From: Nocardioides silvaticus
GTDB lineage: Bacteria > Actinomycetota > Actinomycetes > Propionibacteriales > Nocardioidaceae
Assembly (NCBI RefSeq): GCF_003160695.1
Contig: NZ_QGDD01000007.1
Location: forward strand, 1-64,000
Direction of reading: 5' to 3'
DNA length: 64,000 nt
Shown here: positions 23,647 through 32,495 of the stretch, in pieces
Layout: each line of letters opens with the position of its first letter
How positions within the stretch are numbered: the first letter of the stretch is position 1
Translations under genes and position numbers: made by a program
The notes under the pieces: model-generated
Database searches by the model: none
Told to the model about the DNA's origin: nothing
The model's input: only the letters and a program-made list of their open reading frames with translations

Positions 23647-24434
23647 CCGACCAGCCGTCGTACGTCGTACCCGACGACCTGCCGCAGTGGCTGCGGCCGG
23701 TGGCCGAGGCCGCCAACGCCATCCAGGGCAGCGACCTGACCGCGTTCCTCCCGCCGGCGGGCTCGGACCCGCGCCGGGGCGCGGTGCTGATGCTCTTCGG
23801 CGAGACCGAGGACGGTCGCGGCGACCTGCTGCTCACCGAGCGCGCCCACGACATGCGCTCGCACCCCGGTCAGGTCTCGTTCCCCGGCGGGACCATCGAC
23901 CCCGGCGAGACCGCGGTGGAGGCGGCGCTGCGCGAGGCGCAGGAGGAGATCGGCGTCGACCCGGCCGGCGTCGCGGTCTTCGGTGCGCTGCCCGAGCTGT
24001 GGCTGCCGCCGTCGAACTTCGCGGTCACCCCGGTGCTCGGGTGGTGGCGCGACCCGCACCCGGTCGAGGTGGCCTCGCCGGAGGAGGTGCACGAGATCCA
24101 CCACGTCGTGCTCGAGGAGCTGTTCGCCCCCGACCGGAGGATCGCGGTGCGGCACCCGAGCGGCTGGACCGGACCCGGCTTCCTCATCGGCGAGCAACGC
24201 GACGTCATCCTCTGGGGCTTCACCGGCGGCATCATCACCCGGTTCTTCCACTTCCTGGGCTGGCTGCCGGCCGTCGACGAGCCGCCGGTCCACGAGCTGC
24301 CGGACTACATGCTGGCCGAGCACCGACGGCGCGTCGACGAGTCCGACGGCGACGAACCCGACAGTCTCGACATCCTGGAACCGGACGAACCGGTCGAACC
24401 GGACGACGCGCGTGACGGAGGAGGCGACGCCTGA
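23643..24434 (+). CDS. Nudix hydrolase, CoA-pyrophosphatase-like
   Basis: A 263-residue Nudix protein with an intact Nudix box: G, then E after five residues, then REAQEEIG, in GGTIDPGETAVEAALREAQEEIG (about 92-114, written here only as its outer motifs). The upstream SHPGQVSFPGG is the NudL/CoA-diphosphatase (UPF0035-type) signature. LLLTERAHDMRSHPG also fits. An acidic Asp/Glu/Pro tail closes the protein. Likely reaction: CoA or acyl-CoA to phosphopantetheine and 3',5'-ADP. It is translationally coupled to the TlpA-like gene upstream and to marP downstream (TGATG). Confidence 0.88.
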   Translation: MTDQPSYVVPDDLPQWLRPVAEAANAIQGSDLTAFLPPAGSDPRRGAVLMLFGETEDGRGDLLLTERAHDMRSHPGQVSFPGGTIDPGETAVEAALREAQEEIGVDPAGVAVFGALPELWLPPSNFAVTPVLGWWRDPHPVEVASPEEVHEIHHVVLEELFAPDRRIAVRHPSGWTGPGFLIGEQRDVILWGFTGGIITRFFHFLGWLPAVDEPPVHELPDYMLAEHRRRVDESDGDEPDSLDILEPDEPVEPDDARDGGGDA

Positions 24435-25618
24435 TGCTCGGGCTCAACCTGCTCGACTGGCTGCTCGTCTTCCTGGTCGTCGCCTACGCGCTCTCCGGCT
24501 ACTGGCAGGGGTTCGTGACCGGCGCCTTCGCCACGGTCGGGCTGCTGGTCGGCGGCTTCCTCGGCATCTGGCTGGCGCCGACGATCCTCGGTGGCGCCGA
24601 TCCCTCGCTCGGCGTCTCGCTGGGTGCCCTCTTCATCGTGATCCTCGGTGCGTCCCTCGGTCAGGCACTGATGCAGTACGCCGGCGCGCGGGTCCGTGAG
24701 CAGATCACCTGGCAACCCGTGCGCGCGGTCGATGCCGTCGGCGGCGCGGCGCTGTCCGCGGCCGCGGTGCTGCTCGTCGCCTGGGCGCTGGGCTACGCGA
24801 TCTCCGGCACCCGCATCGGCGCGGTGACCGAGCAGGTCCGCGGGTCCTGGGTGCTCGGCAAGGTCAACGCCGCGCTGCCTGCCTCGGCGCCGCAGGTGCT
24901 GCAGGCGTTCAACCAGGTGGTCGGGATGGGGTTCTTCCCGCGCTACCTCGAGCCGTTCTCGCCCGAGCAGATCGTCGACGTCGCCCCGGGTCCCGACCGG
25001 CTGAAGAACGACCCGCAGGTCCTCGCGACCGAGGCCAGCATCCTCAAGATCCGCGGCGCCAACGACTGCGGCCGCGGCGTGGAGGGCACCGGCTTCGTCT
25101 TCGAGCAGGACAAGGTGATGACCAACGCCCACGTCGTGGCCGGGGTCGACGACCCCGAGGTCGAGATCGACGGCGGCACCGAGCTGGCGCGGGTGGTGCT
25201 CTACGACCCTGATCTCGACATCGCCGTCCTGGCCGTCGACACCGGCGACGCCCCGGTGCTGCAGTTCGACGAGTCGGTGGGCCCCGAGGACCCGGTCGCG
25301 ATCGTGGGCTACCCGCAGGACGGGCCGTTCGACGTGCAGCCGGGGCGGGTCCGCGACGACCCCACCCTGCGCTCGCCCGACATCTACGGTTCCGGCACCG
25401 TGCTGCGCGAGGTCTTCTCGCTGCGCGGCCTGGTGCGACCGGGCAACTCCGGCGGTCCGATCATCACCCCGGACGGCGACGTCGCGGGGGTCGTGTTCGC
25501 CGCATCGGTCGAGGACTCCGACACCGGCTACGCGCTGACCGCCGAGCAGGTCGCCGAGAGCGCGGCCGAGGGCCGCGACAGCGAGTCGGAGGTCGACACG
25601 GAAGACTGTGCGGCGTGA
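24434..25618 (+). CDS. marP: MarP-type membrane serine protease (CvpA-like plus trypsin-like domain)
   Basis: A 394-residue protein. Four TM helices of the colicin-V-production (CvpA) type occupy residues 1-125. The periplasmic chymotrypsin-like protease has the triad H233 (TNAHVVAG), D262 (LDIAVL) and S339 (PGNSGGPI). C212 and C392 match the disulfide that gates MarP of M. tuberculosis, which protects against acid and oxidative stress and processes a cell-wall hydrolase. The gene order nth-TlpA-Nudix-marP is the same as in mycobacteria. The start overlaps the Nudix stop by 1 nt and the stop overlaps the next GTG start by 4 nt. Confidence 0.95.
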   Translation: MLGLNLLDWLLVFLVVAYALSGYWQGFVTGAFATVGLLVGGFLGIWLAPTILGGADPSLGVSLGALFIVILGASLGQALMQYAGARVREQITWQPVRAVDAVGGAALSAAAVLLVAWALGYAISGTRIGAVTEQVRGSWVLGKVNAALPASAPQVLQAFNQVVGMGFFPRYLEPFSPEQIVDVAPGPDRLKNDPQVLATEASILKIRGANDCGRGVEGTGFVFEQDKVMTNAHVVAGVDDPEVEIDGGTELARVVLYDPDLDIAVLAVDTGDAPVLQFDESVGPEDPVAIVGYPQDGPFDVQPGRVRDDPTLRSPDIYGSGTVLREVFSLRGLVRPGNSGGPIITPDGDVAGVVFAASVEDSDTGYALTAEQVAESAAEGRDSESEVDTEDCAA

Positions 25619-26385
25619 CGACCTACGTTGACTACTCCTTCGCCGAGGGCGCCGCTCGCATCACGCTGGTCGAGGGCGACCGCGGCAACCCCGTGCACCA
25701 GCCGATGGCCGAGCAGCTGCTGGCCGCCGTCCTGCGCGCGAAGGCCGACGGGGCGCGGGTCGTCGTACTGGCCGCCGAGGGCCGCTTCTTCTCGGTGGGC
25801 GGCGACCTCAGCGCGTTCGCCGACGCCGACGACACCAGCGCCCTGCTGCTCGAGCTCGCCGAGGGTGCGCACCGGGTGATCACCGAGCTGGTGCGCGGCG
25901 AGGCGATCGTCGTCAGCGTCGTCCACGGCACCGCCGCCGGCATCGGGTTCCCCTTGGCCGCGGCCGCCGACATCGTCCTCGCCGCCGACACCGCGAAGTT
26001 CAGCCTGGCCTACGCCCGGGTCGGGCTCAGCCCGGACGGCGGCGGCAGCCTGCTCGTGCACAGCCTCGGGCTGCACCGAGTGCTGCGGCTCGCCCTGCTC
26101 GGCGACCTGCTCACCGCGCAGGAGGCCGCCGACGCCGGCCTGGTCGCCCGGGTCGTCGCCGCCGACGAGCTGTCCGCTGCCGTCGACGAGGTCGTCGCCA
26201 CGCTGCTCGCCGGCTCGCCCCAGGCGTTCGCGGCGACCAAGCGGCTGGTGCGCGACGCGGCCGACAGCGGCCCCGAGGCGGCGCTGCGCCGGGAGTCGCA
26301 GTCGATCAGCGCGCTCGGGGGCTCGCCGAACGGCCAGGAAGGCATCGCCGCCTTCCTGGAGAAGCGCCCGCCGAAGTTCTCCTGA
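25615..26385 (+). CDS. Enoyl-CoA hydratase/isomerase family protein (PaaG/ECI-like)
   Basis: A 256-residue crotonase-fold protein. The oxyanion-hole strands are FSVGGDLSAF and HGTAAGIGFPLAAAADI. At the active site it reads ARVGLSPDGGGSLL: the first hydratase glutamate is absent and an Asp stands at the second position, as in PaaG or delta3-delta2 enoyl-CoA isomerases, so isomerase is more likely than hydratase. The GTG start overlaps the marP stop by 4 nt, so it is read as the last gene of that operon. It converges with the lipoprotein gene 4 bp away. Confidence 0.88.
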   Translation: MTTYVDYSFAEGAARITLVEGDRGNPVHQPMAEQLLAAVLRAKADGARVVVLAAEGRFFSVGGDLSAFADADDTSALLLELAEGAHRVITELVRGEAIVVSVVHGTAAGIGFPLAAAADIVLAADTAKFSLAYARVGLSPDGGGSLLVHSLGLHRVLRLALLGDLLTAQEAADAGLVARVVAADELSAAVDEVVATLLAGSPQAFAATKRLVRDAADSGPEAALRRESQSISALGGSPNGQEGIAAFLEKRPPKFS

Positions 26386-26389
26386 CGGG

Positions 26390-27112
26390 TCAGGCCGCCG
26401 CGCCCGGAGCGGGCGCCGTCTCGGTCTCGGGCTCCTCGCCCTCGGCGACGTCGACGAACCGCTCGATCGCGATCTCGCTCCACGCCTGGTGCTCGGTGGT
26501 GCGCTCCTCGAAGTCGAAGGTGCTGACCGAGGCGACGTTCGGGCCGAGCCTGACCTGGGTCGTCTCGAGGTGCACCTGCACGTCCGCGCCGCTCGGCGTG
26601 GTCAGCGTGCCGCTGCCGGTCACGCTGTACTGGTCGTCGACGTCGTCGTGGACCGCGTCGTCGCTGGTGGCCAGCGTGAGGTTCCACTCGTTGCCGTCGT
26701 CGTCGGTGCCGGTGACGCCGGTGCAGGCGGCGGCGACGGTCTGCACCTGGTCGAAGATCGCCTTGATCTGGGTCTCGTCGGCGTAGGCGGAGACGGTGCT
26801 CTCGACGGTGAGGACCTCGCCGAAGGTGAACTCGGTGCCACCCTGCTCCTCGGCTTCGAGCTGGTCGGTGAGCGCCTCGAGATCGGCCAGGCAGCCCGGG
26901 GCGGTGCCGTCCTCGTCCTCGGCGGCCGGCGCGGACTCCCAGCCGTCGCCGAGGTTCTCGGGCTGGAGCACCGCCGTCGCGATCTGCTCGGAGGTCAGTG
27001 CGCCGACCGGCTCGTCGGTGTCCTCCGCGTCGGAATCGGTGTCAGTGCATCCCGCCGCGACGGTGAGCACGACGAGGACGAGCGCGGCGACGGGGGCGGA
27101 GGCACGAGTCAC
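26390..27112 (-). CDS. Putative lipoprotein with sensor-like domain
   Basis: A 240-residue secreted lipoprotein. The signal peptide ends VAAGC (lipobox at about residue 21), followed by an acidic Asp/Thr/Glu linker. The body (about 36-220) begins LTSEQIATAVLQPENLGDGW and has paired cysteines (GCLADLE, AACTGVTG), resembling the extracellular PknH/LprA-type sensor domains of actinobacteria. An acidic/Pro/Ala tail ends it. No enzymatic motif is seen. GTG at 27112 gives the best signal peptide. It diverges from the OYE gene across a KstR-like box, which might also affect it. Confidence 0.72.
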   Translation of the reverse strand: MTRASAPVAALVLVVLTVAAGCTDTDSDAEDTDEPVGALTSEQIATAVLQPENLGDGWESAPAAEDEDGTAPGCLADLEALTDQLEAEEQGGTEFTFGEVLTVESTVSAYADETQIKAIFDQVQTVAAACTGVTGTDDDGNEWNLTLATSDDAVHDDVDDQYSVTGSGTLTTPSGADVQVHLETTQVRLGPNVASVSTFDFEERTTEHQAWSEIAIERFVDVAEGEEPETETAPAPGAAA

Positions 27113-27138
27113 GGCTGCATCCAACCACGGTCGACAAC

Positions 27139-27152
27139 TAGAACAGGTTACA
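27139..27152 (+). promoter_or_regulatory. KstR-like operator upstream of the OYE-type reductase
   Basis: TAGAACAGGTTACA matches the KstR consensus TNNAACNNGTTNNA exactly. It sits within a longer imperfect palindrome from AACT to AGTT (27136-27155) and ends 5 bp before the GTG start. KstR represses steroid-catabolism genes in mycobacteria and rhodococci. Confidence 0.65.
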
Positions 27153-27157
27153 GTTCG

Positions 27158-28351
27158 GTGGTGGAACCTACCGTCTTCACGCCCGTCGACCTCGGCCCCG
27201 TCCGCCTGCGCAACCGGACCGTCAAGGCGGCGACGTTCGAGGGCCGGGCGCCGGACGGCCAGGTCACCGACGCGCTCATCGACTACCACCTCGCGCCGGC
27301 CCGCGGCGGCATCGGCCTGACGACGGTGGCCTACCTGGCAGTCGCGCCGGAGGGTCGCACCCACGCCGAGCAGATCGTCGTCGGGGAGCACTCCCTGGCC
27401 GGCCTCGCGCGGCTCACGGCGGCGGTCCACGAGGAGGGTGCCGCGGTCGCCGGTCAGGTCGGTCACGCCGGCCCGGTCGCCAACGGCCGTTCCAACGGCG
27501 TCCACGCGATCGCGGCCAGCTCGATGCCGAGCCCGCTGTCGATGCAGATGATCAGGGCCGCGACCGAGCAGGACCTGACGCGCGTGACCAGGGCGTACGT
27601 CGACGCGGCCCGGGTGCTGGTGCGCGCCGGCTTCGACGTGCTCGAGCTGCACATGGCGCACAGCTACCTGATCTCCTCCTTCCTCGCCCCCGGCCTCAAC
27701 CGCCGCAAGGACCGCTGGGGCGGACCGCTCGAGCGACGGGCGAAGCTCGCCCGGCAGGTCGCGCGCGCCGTCCGCGAGGAGGTCGGTGACGCCGTCGCCC
27801 TGACCGCGAAGGTCTCGGTCTCCGACGGGTTCCGCGGCGGGGTGACCACCGAGGAGGGTGTCGCGTTCGCGCAGCTGCTGGAGGCCGACGGCCACCTCGA
27901 CGCGCTCCAGCTCTCGGGCGGCTCGTCGCTGATGAACCCGATGTACCTGTTCCGCGGCGACACCCCGGTCGAGGAGTTCGCCGCCGCGATGCCGGCGATC
28001 GTGCGGTGGGGGATGAAGACCCCGGTCGGGCGCGGGTTCATGAAGCGCTACGCCTTCGAGGAGGCCTACTTCAAGGAGAAGGCGCTGCAGTTCCGCAAGG
28101 AGCTCGCGATGCCCCTGATGCTGCTCGGCGGTATCAACCGGCTGGAGACCATGGAGCAGGCGATGGCCGACGGCTTCGACCTGGTCGCGATGGGCCGGGC
28201 CGTCCTCCGGGAGCCCGACCTGGTCAACAAGCTTCAGGCCGGCACGGCGACGCAGGGCATCTGCATCCACTGCAACCGCTGCATGCCGACCATCTACTCC
28301 GGCACCCGGTGCGTGGAGTGGGCGCCGGAAGAGGCGATCCGCATCCAGTAG
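27158..28351 (+). CDS. NADH:flavin oxidoreductase, Old Yellow Enzyme-like
   Basis: A 397-residue TIM-barrel FMN oxidoreductase. FMN/substrate-site marks are VKAATFEGRAPDG, HAGPVANG, HMAHSYLISSFLAPGLNRRKDRWGG (short of its middle, the AHSYL.FLSP motif) and VAMGRAVLREPDL. The C-terminus keeps cysteines CIHCNRC and, 9 residues on, a further C, resembling the Fe-S site of 2,4-dienoyl-CoA reductases, but the NAD(P)H/FAD domain of those enzymes is absent. GTG at 27158 or 27161 is the start. The KstR-like box upstream suggests induction by a steroid or its CoA thioester. The substrate is unknown. Confidence 0.85.
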   Translation: MVEPTVFTPVDLGPVRLRNRTVKAATFEGRAPDGQVTDALIDYHLAPARGGIGLTTVAYLAVAPEGRTHAEQIVVGEHSLAGLARLTAAVHEEGAAVAGQVGHAGPVANGRSNGVHAIAASSMPSPLSMQMIRAATEQDLTRVTRAYVDAARVLVRAGFDVLELHMAHSYLISSFLAPGLNRRKDRWGGPLERRAKLARQVARAVREEVGDAVALTAKVSVSDGFRGGVTTEEGVAFAQLLEADGHLDALQLSGGSSLMNPMYLFRGDTPVEEFAAAMPAIVRWGMKTPVGRGFMKRYAFEEAYFKEKALQFRKELAMPLMLLGGINRLETMEQAMADGFDLVAMGRAVLREPDLVNKLQAGTATQGICIHCNRCMPTIYSGTRCVEWAPEEAIRIQ

Positions 28352-28371
28352 CCGAACCGCTACCCAGAAAC

Positions 28372-28385
28372 TAGAACCTGTTCTA
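28372..28385 (+). promoter_or_regulatory. KstR-like operator upstream of the DapB-like gene
   Basis: TAGAACCTGTTCTA has perfect 6-bp inverted arms (TAGAAC/GTTCTA) around CT and matches TNNAACNNGTTNNA. It lies 12 bp from the ATG at 28397. It is the better of two such boxes 1.2 kb apart. Confidence 0.75.
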
Positions 28386-28396
28386 CTGTTGCCCGC

Positions 28397-29518
28397 ATGT
28401 CGCAGGTGATCCCCGAGAAGCCCCTTCGTGTCGTCGTCTGGTCCACCGGGACGATTGGCAGGTACCTGATCGCCGGCGTCGACCGGCACCCCGACCTCGA
28501 GCTGGTCGGCGTCTGGACGTCGACCGAGGCCAAGGCCGGCGTCGACGCGGGCGAGCTGGCCGGGCTGGGGCGCGAGCTCGGCGTCACGGCCACGACCGAC
28601 CGGGACGAGCTGGTCGCGCTCGGCCCCGACTGCATCCTGCACGGCGCCATGACCGACGACCGGGTGTTCGAGTCGATCGACGACCTGACCGGCTTCATCC
28701 GCGACGGTGTCAACGTGGTGTCGAGCGGACCGGTGATCCTGCTGCACAAGCGCGGCACCCTTCCCGACGAGATGATGGCCGGCATCGACGAGGCGGGCCG
28801 GTACGGCGGCGCCTCGCTCTACGTCAACGGCATCGACCCGGGCTTCGCCAACGACGTGCTGCCGCTGGTGCTGACCAGCCTCAGCCAGCGGATCGACCAC
28901 GTGAAGGTCAGCGAGATCGCGGACTACTCCACCTACTACCAGCCGGTCGTGATGAACGACCTGTTCGGCTTCGGCCAGCCGATGGACTTCAAGGCGTTGC
29001 TGTGGGAGCCGGGCATCCTCACCACCGCCTGGGGCCCGGTCGTGCGGCTGATCGCCGACGGCCTCGGCGTCACCCTCGACGAGCCGCTGGTCGAGGAGGT
29101 CGAGCGCCGCCCCGCCCCGCGCGACGTCGCGAGCGTCTCGGGCGACATCGCGGCGGGCACGATGGGCTCGGTGCGCTTCCGGGTCGTCGGCACCGTCGAC
29201 GGCGTCCCGCGGGTCACCCTCGAGCACGTCACCCGCACCGACGCCTCCGCCGAGCCGGACTGGCCGACCCCCAACGAGGGCGACGGCTGCTACCGCGTCG
29301 AGATCACTGGTGAGCCGTGCATGAAGCTGGAGTACACCCACCACGGCGAGCACGGCGACCACAACGTCTCCGGCATGATCATCACCGCGCAGCGGCTGGT
29401 GAACTCCGTCCCGGCGGTCGTCGCCGCCGAGCCGGGCCTGGTCACCGCGCTCGACCTGCCGCTGGTCACCGGCCGGGGCCTGGTCTCGACAGGCTCGGCC
29501 GCCGAGGCTGGCGCATGA
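28397..29518 (+). CDS. NAD(P)-binding dehydrogenase, dihydrodipicolinate-reductase-like
   Basis: A 373-residue protein with an N-terminal Rossmann fold, [19 protein letters not shown] (about 10-28), and the large mixed C-terminal domain ([29 protein letters not shown]). Relatives are annotated as dihydrodipicolinate reductase N-terminal or 2,4-diaminopentanoate dehydrogenase-like, and occur repeatedly in lipid and steroid catabolic clusters; the reaction is not known. The last residues ([13 protein letters not shown]) are encoded by a copy of the TCTCGACAGGCTCG repeat. The stop overlaps the SDR start (ATGA). A KstR-like box precedes the gene. Confidence 0.8.
   Translation: MSQVIPEKPLRVVVWSTGTIGRYLIAGVDRHPDLELVGVWTSTEAKAGVDAGELAGLGRELGVTATTDRDELVALGPDCILHGAMTDDRVFESIDDLTGFIRDGVNVVSSGPVILLHKRGTLPDEMMAGIDEAGRYGGASLYVNGIDPGFANDVLPLVLTSLSQRIDHVKVSEIADYSTYYQPVVMNDLFGFGQPMDFKALLWEPGILTTAWGPVVRLIADGLGVTLDEPLVEEVERRPAPRDVASVSGDIAAGTMGSVRFRVVGTVDGVPRVTLEHVTRTDASAEPDWPTPNEGDGCYRVEITGEPCMKLEYTHHGEHGDHNVSGMIITAQRLVNSVPAVVAAEPGLVTALDLPLVTGRGLVSTGSAAEAGA
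29482..29500 (+). repeat. Dispersed repeat copy inside the DapB-like gene
   Basis: GGTCTCGACAGGCTCGGCC lies within the last codons and encodes the V-S-T-G-S-A part of the C-terminal tail. It shares 17 positions with one mismatch with copies in the thiQ-like gene (36731) and tilS (46814). Confidence 0.7.
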
Positions 29519-30366
29519 GCATCCTCGACCGGTTCCGCCTCGCCGACCACGTCGCGATCGTCACCGGCGCGGGGCGCGGCATCGGCGCGGCGACGGCCGT
29601 CGCGCTGGCGGAGGCCGGCGCGGACGTGCTGATCTCCTCGCGCACCGAGGCCCAGCTCGAGGGCGTCGCCGAGCAGGTCCGGGCGACCGGGCGGCGCGCG
29701 CTCGTCGTACCCGCCAACCTCGCGCACACCGACGCCGCCGCCGGCCTCGCTCGAGCGGCGTACGACGAGTTCGGCCGGCTCGACGTCGTCGTCAACAACG
29801 TCGGCGGCACCATCCCCAACGCGTTCCTCGACACCGACGTGGCCTACCTGGACGAGGCGTTCCACTTCAACGTCAGCACGGCGCACGCGCTCACCCGTGC
29901 CGCCGTGCCGCTGATGCTGGCCTCGGTCGGCGACCCGGAGGAGCACCGCCAGAAGTCGGTCGTCACCATCAGCTCGATGATGGGCCGCTCGTCGGGCCGC
30001 GGCTACCTCGCCTACGGCACGGCGAAGGCGGCACTGGCCCACTGGTCCCGGTTGGCCGCCTCCGACCTGGCGCCGCGGATCCGTGTCAACGGCGTCTACG
30101 TCGGGTCGGTGATGACGAGCGCGCTCGAGTTCGTGGCCGGCGTGCCGGAGACCAAGCACCAGATGGAGGAGGCGACGCCGCTCGGCCGGATCGGCGAGGC
30201 CGAGGACATCGCCGCCGCGGTCGTGTACCTGTCGTCGCGGGCGGGCCAGTACGTCACCGGCAAGATGCTCGAGGTCGACGGCGGCCTGCTGGCGCCCAAC
30301 CTCGATCTCGGGCTGCCCGACCTGGAACCGGGGCAGGCGACGAGCGGCGACCACCCGTCTCAGTAG
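29515..30366 (+). CDS. Short-chain dehydrogenase/reductase
   Basis: A 283-residue classical SDR. The cofactor motif is TGAGRGIG (about 18-25), NNVGG stands for NNAG, and the catalytic triad is S (TISSMMG), Y and K in [11 protein letters not shown]. The C-terminal DGG segment (VDGGLLAPN) is typical. It would oxidise or reduce a hydroxyl/keto group, plausibly on a steroid or fatty acyl substrate given the KstR-like operators upstream. ATG at 29515 overlaps the preceding stop by 4 nt. The MBL-fold gene follows after 9 bp. Confidence 0.93.
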   Translation: MSILDRFRLADHVAIVTGAGRGIGAATAVALAEAGADVLISSRTEAQLEGVAEQVRATGRRALVVPANLAHTDAAAGLARAAYDEFGRLDVVVNNVGGTIPNAFLDTDVAYLDEAFHFNVSTAHALTRAAVPLMLASVGDPEEHRQKSVVTISSMMGRSSGRGYLAYGTAKAALAHWSRLAASDLAPRIRVNGVYVGSVMTSALEFVAGVPETKHQMEEATPLGRIGEAEDIAAAVVYLSSRAGQYVTGKMLEVDGGLLAPNLDLGLPDLEPGQATSGDHPSQ

Positions 30367-30375
30367 GGTGCGCGG

Positions 30376-31452
30376 ATGAGCGGAGGAGTCAGCACCGGTG
30401 TCGCCGTCTCGCCCGACTCCGGTGAGCACTGGGCGGCCGAGGGAGCCTGGGAGGTGGCCCCCGGCATCCACCGGATCCCGCTGCCCCTGCCGATGGACGG
30501 GCTCAAGGCCGTCAACGTCTACGTCGTGGCCGGCGAGGACGGCCCGACGCTGATCGACGGCGGCTGGGCGATCCCGGTCGCCCGCGAGCTGCTCGACAAG
30601 TGCCTGCGCTCGATCGGCTACGGCTTCGAGGACATCCAGCGGTTCCTCGTCACCCACATCCACCGCGACCACTACACGCTGGCCACCGTCCTCGGCCACG
30701 AGTACGGCGCCGACGTGACGCTCGGGCTCCCGGAGCGGCCCGGGCTCGACCTGCTGCACGCGGCCGGCCGCGGTGACTACGCCGGCAGCAACCCGTTCGC
30801 CGGCGTGCTCCGCTCGGCCGGCGCGCTCGAAGTCGCCGCGGCGTGGGAGCTCGGCCGGCGCGTGGAGGACCTCCCCGACCCGGTCGACTGGGCATACCCC
30901 GACACCTGGCTCGACGGCGACGTCGCGATCGACGTCGGCCGGCGCACCATCGACGCGGTCCACACCCCCGGCCACACTCCGGGCCACTACGTCTACGCCG
31001 ACCGCGCCGACGGCCTGCTGTTCGCCGGTGACCACGTGCTGCCGACGATCACGCCGTCGATCGGCTTCACGGTCCCGCCCGAGCCCGACCCGCTCGGCCA
31101 CTTCATGGCCTCGCTGACCAAGGTCCGCAGCCTCCCCGACCTCCGCATCCTCCCGGCGCACGGGCCGGTCGCGCCCTCCTCCCACGCCCGGGTCGACGAG
31201 CTCCTCGCCCACCACGAGGAGCGGCTCGACCAGTGCGTGGCCTCGTTGCGCTCGCGCGGCGCGACGGTCGCCGCGGTCGTGGCGACCGACCTCGGCTGGA
31301 CTCGTCACGAGCGCAGCTACGACGAGCTCGACCTCTTCAACAAGGGGATGGCGGCGATGGAGACCAAGGCCCACCTCGACCTCCTCGTCGCCCGCGGTCA
31401 GGCCACCTGCTCCGAGACCGACGAGGGTGTCCGCTACGCCGTCGCCGACTGA
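30376..31452 (+). CDS. Metallo-beta-lactamase-fold hydrolase
   Basis: A 358-residue MBL-fold protein with the dizinc motif THIHRDHYT (about 93-101; the third position is R rather than the usual x-D-H context, HxHxDH intact), HTPGHTPGHY, FAGDHVLP and PAHGP, and a long C-terminal helical region ending in a GQATCSE stretch. Family members are glyoxalase II-like thioesterases or lactonases. It is the last gene of the DapB-like/SDR/MBL operon, so a CoA-thioester or lactone step is plausible. Its 3' end overlaps the convergent AraC-type gene by 19 bp. Confidence 0.87.
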   Translation: MSGGVSTGVAVSPDSGEHWAAEGAWEVAPGIHRIPLPLPMDGLKAVNVYVVAGEDGPTLIDGGWAIPVARELLDKCLRSIGYGFEDIQRFLVTHIHRDHYTLATVLGHEYGADVTLGLPERPGLDLLHAAGRGDYAGSNPFAGVLRSAGALEVAAAWELGRRVEDLPDPVDWAYPDTWLDGDVAIDVGRRTIDAVHTPGHTPGHYVYADRADGLLFAGDHVLPTITPSIGFTVPPEPDPLGHFMASLTKVRSLPDLRILPAHGPVAPSSHARVDELLAHHEERLDQCVASLRSRGATVAAVVATDLGWTRHERSYDELDLFNKGMAAMETKAHLDLLVARGQATCSETDEGVRYAVAD

Positions 31453-32378
31453 ACCGCGGCGAGCGGGGAGCGTCGCCGCCACGCCCCGGGCGTGCAGCCG
31501 TGCGCGCGCCGGAACGCGCGGTTGAACGCCGCCTCCGACCGGTAACCCACCCGCTCCGCGACCGCGGCCAGGCTCAGGCCGCCGGCCTCGACGAGCTGCG
31601 CCGCGAGGTCCATCCGCCAGGAGGCGACGTAGGCCATCGGGGTCTCGCCCAGCACCGCGACGAAGTGCGCGGCGAACGCGGAGCGCGACATCCCTGCCGC
31701 AGCCGCCAGCGCCGGGAGGTCCCATGCCCGGCCGGGATCGGCGTGGAAGGCGCCGATCGCCCGCCCGAGGTGCGGGTCCCGGACGGCCGCGACCCAGCCG
31801 CGCTCGGGTGCACTGGCCCGCAGCCACTCGCGCACCGCGTGCACGACGAGGACGTCGGCCAGCCGGGTGGTGACCACCGAGCTCCCGGCCAGCGGTGACC
31901 GGGCCTCCTCCGCCATCAGCTCGATCGTCGAGCGCAGCCAGGTGCCGCGTCCTCCGGAGCCGGCGTGGAGGACCGGCGGGAGGCTGGCCATCAGCCGGCC
32001 GACGGCGAGGTCGGTGAACTCCAGCGCGCCGCACACCAGGGTGGTCGGCGTCCCGCCCCCGTCGATCCTGATCCGCTCGAAGCGGTCGGTCTGCTCCAGC
32101 CGCGGGACGTCGAACAGCGGGGTGCGGGGTGCGTCGGCGTCGGAGTAGCCGACGTGCCCGGTGCCGCGGGGCACGAGGACGACGTCGCCGGGACCCATCG
32201 TCACCTGCTCGGCGTCGACCTCGAGCACGGCGCTGCCCGTCGCCACCAGGTGGAACAGCACGGTGCCGGGCATCGGCGGCATGTCGATGCCCCAGGGCGC
32301 GGCCAGGTCGGAGACGCAGTAGAAGACGCCGGTCATGCCGAACTGCCCCAGCGCCTCGGTGAGGACGTCGTCGCTCAT
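31434..32378 (-). CDS. AraC-family transcriptional regulator with cupin sensor domain
   Basis: A 314-residue regulator. The N-terminal cupin (AraC_binding/cupin_6-like, about 15-185) includes LEVDAEQVTMGPGDVVLVPRG. Two C-terminal HTH motifs (about 215-305) include FAAHFVAVLGETPMAYVASWRM and the signature AERVGYRSEAAFNRAFRR. ATG at 32378 has GGAGGT 5 nt upstream; a GTG two codons earlier is less well placed. It is divergent from the NAD(P)-binding protein gene (117 bp), its most likely target, and overlaps the MBL gene at the 3' end. Confidence 0.93.
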   Translation of the reverse strand: MSDDVLTEALGQFGMTGVFYCVSDLAAPWGIDMPPMPGTVLFHLVATGSAVLEVDAEQVTMGPGDVVLVPRGTGHVGYSDADAPRTPLFDVPRLEQTDRFERIRIDGGGTPTTLVCGALEFTDLAVGRLMASLPPVLHAGSGGRGTWLRSTIELMAEEARSPLAGSSVVTTRLADVLVVHAVREWLRASAPERGWVAAVRDPHLGRAIGAFHADPGRAWDLPALAAAAGMSRSAFAAHFVAVLGETPMAYVASWRMDLAAQLVEAGGLSLAAVAERVGYRSEAAFNRAFRRAHGCTPGAWRRRSPLAAVQSATA

Positions 32379-32495
32379 GTGCACCTCCGTCGTGGACGAA
32401 TGAGCAAGAAATTACGCCTCATGGGCATTGTTCGTCCAGAGCGCACGGCGGAGGGTGGTGGCAGAGAAGCAACCGACTCGACGAGAGGAACCGAC

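Noticed and set aside
26390..29362. A 990-codon minus-strand open frame over the lipoprotein, OYE and DapB-like genes
   Set aside because: Only the last 240 codons encode a recognisable protein with a signal peptide; the rest is the GC-driven shadow of genes on the plus strand.
29290..32034. A 914-codon minus-strand open frame over the SDR and MBL genes
   Set aside because: Composition is that of a shadow frame; the plus-strand SDR and MBL genes have clear motifs.
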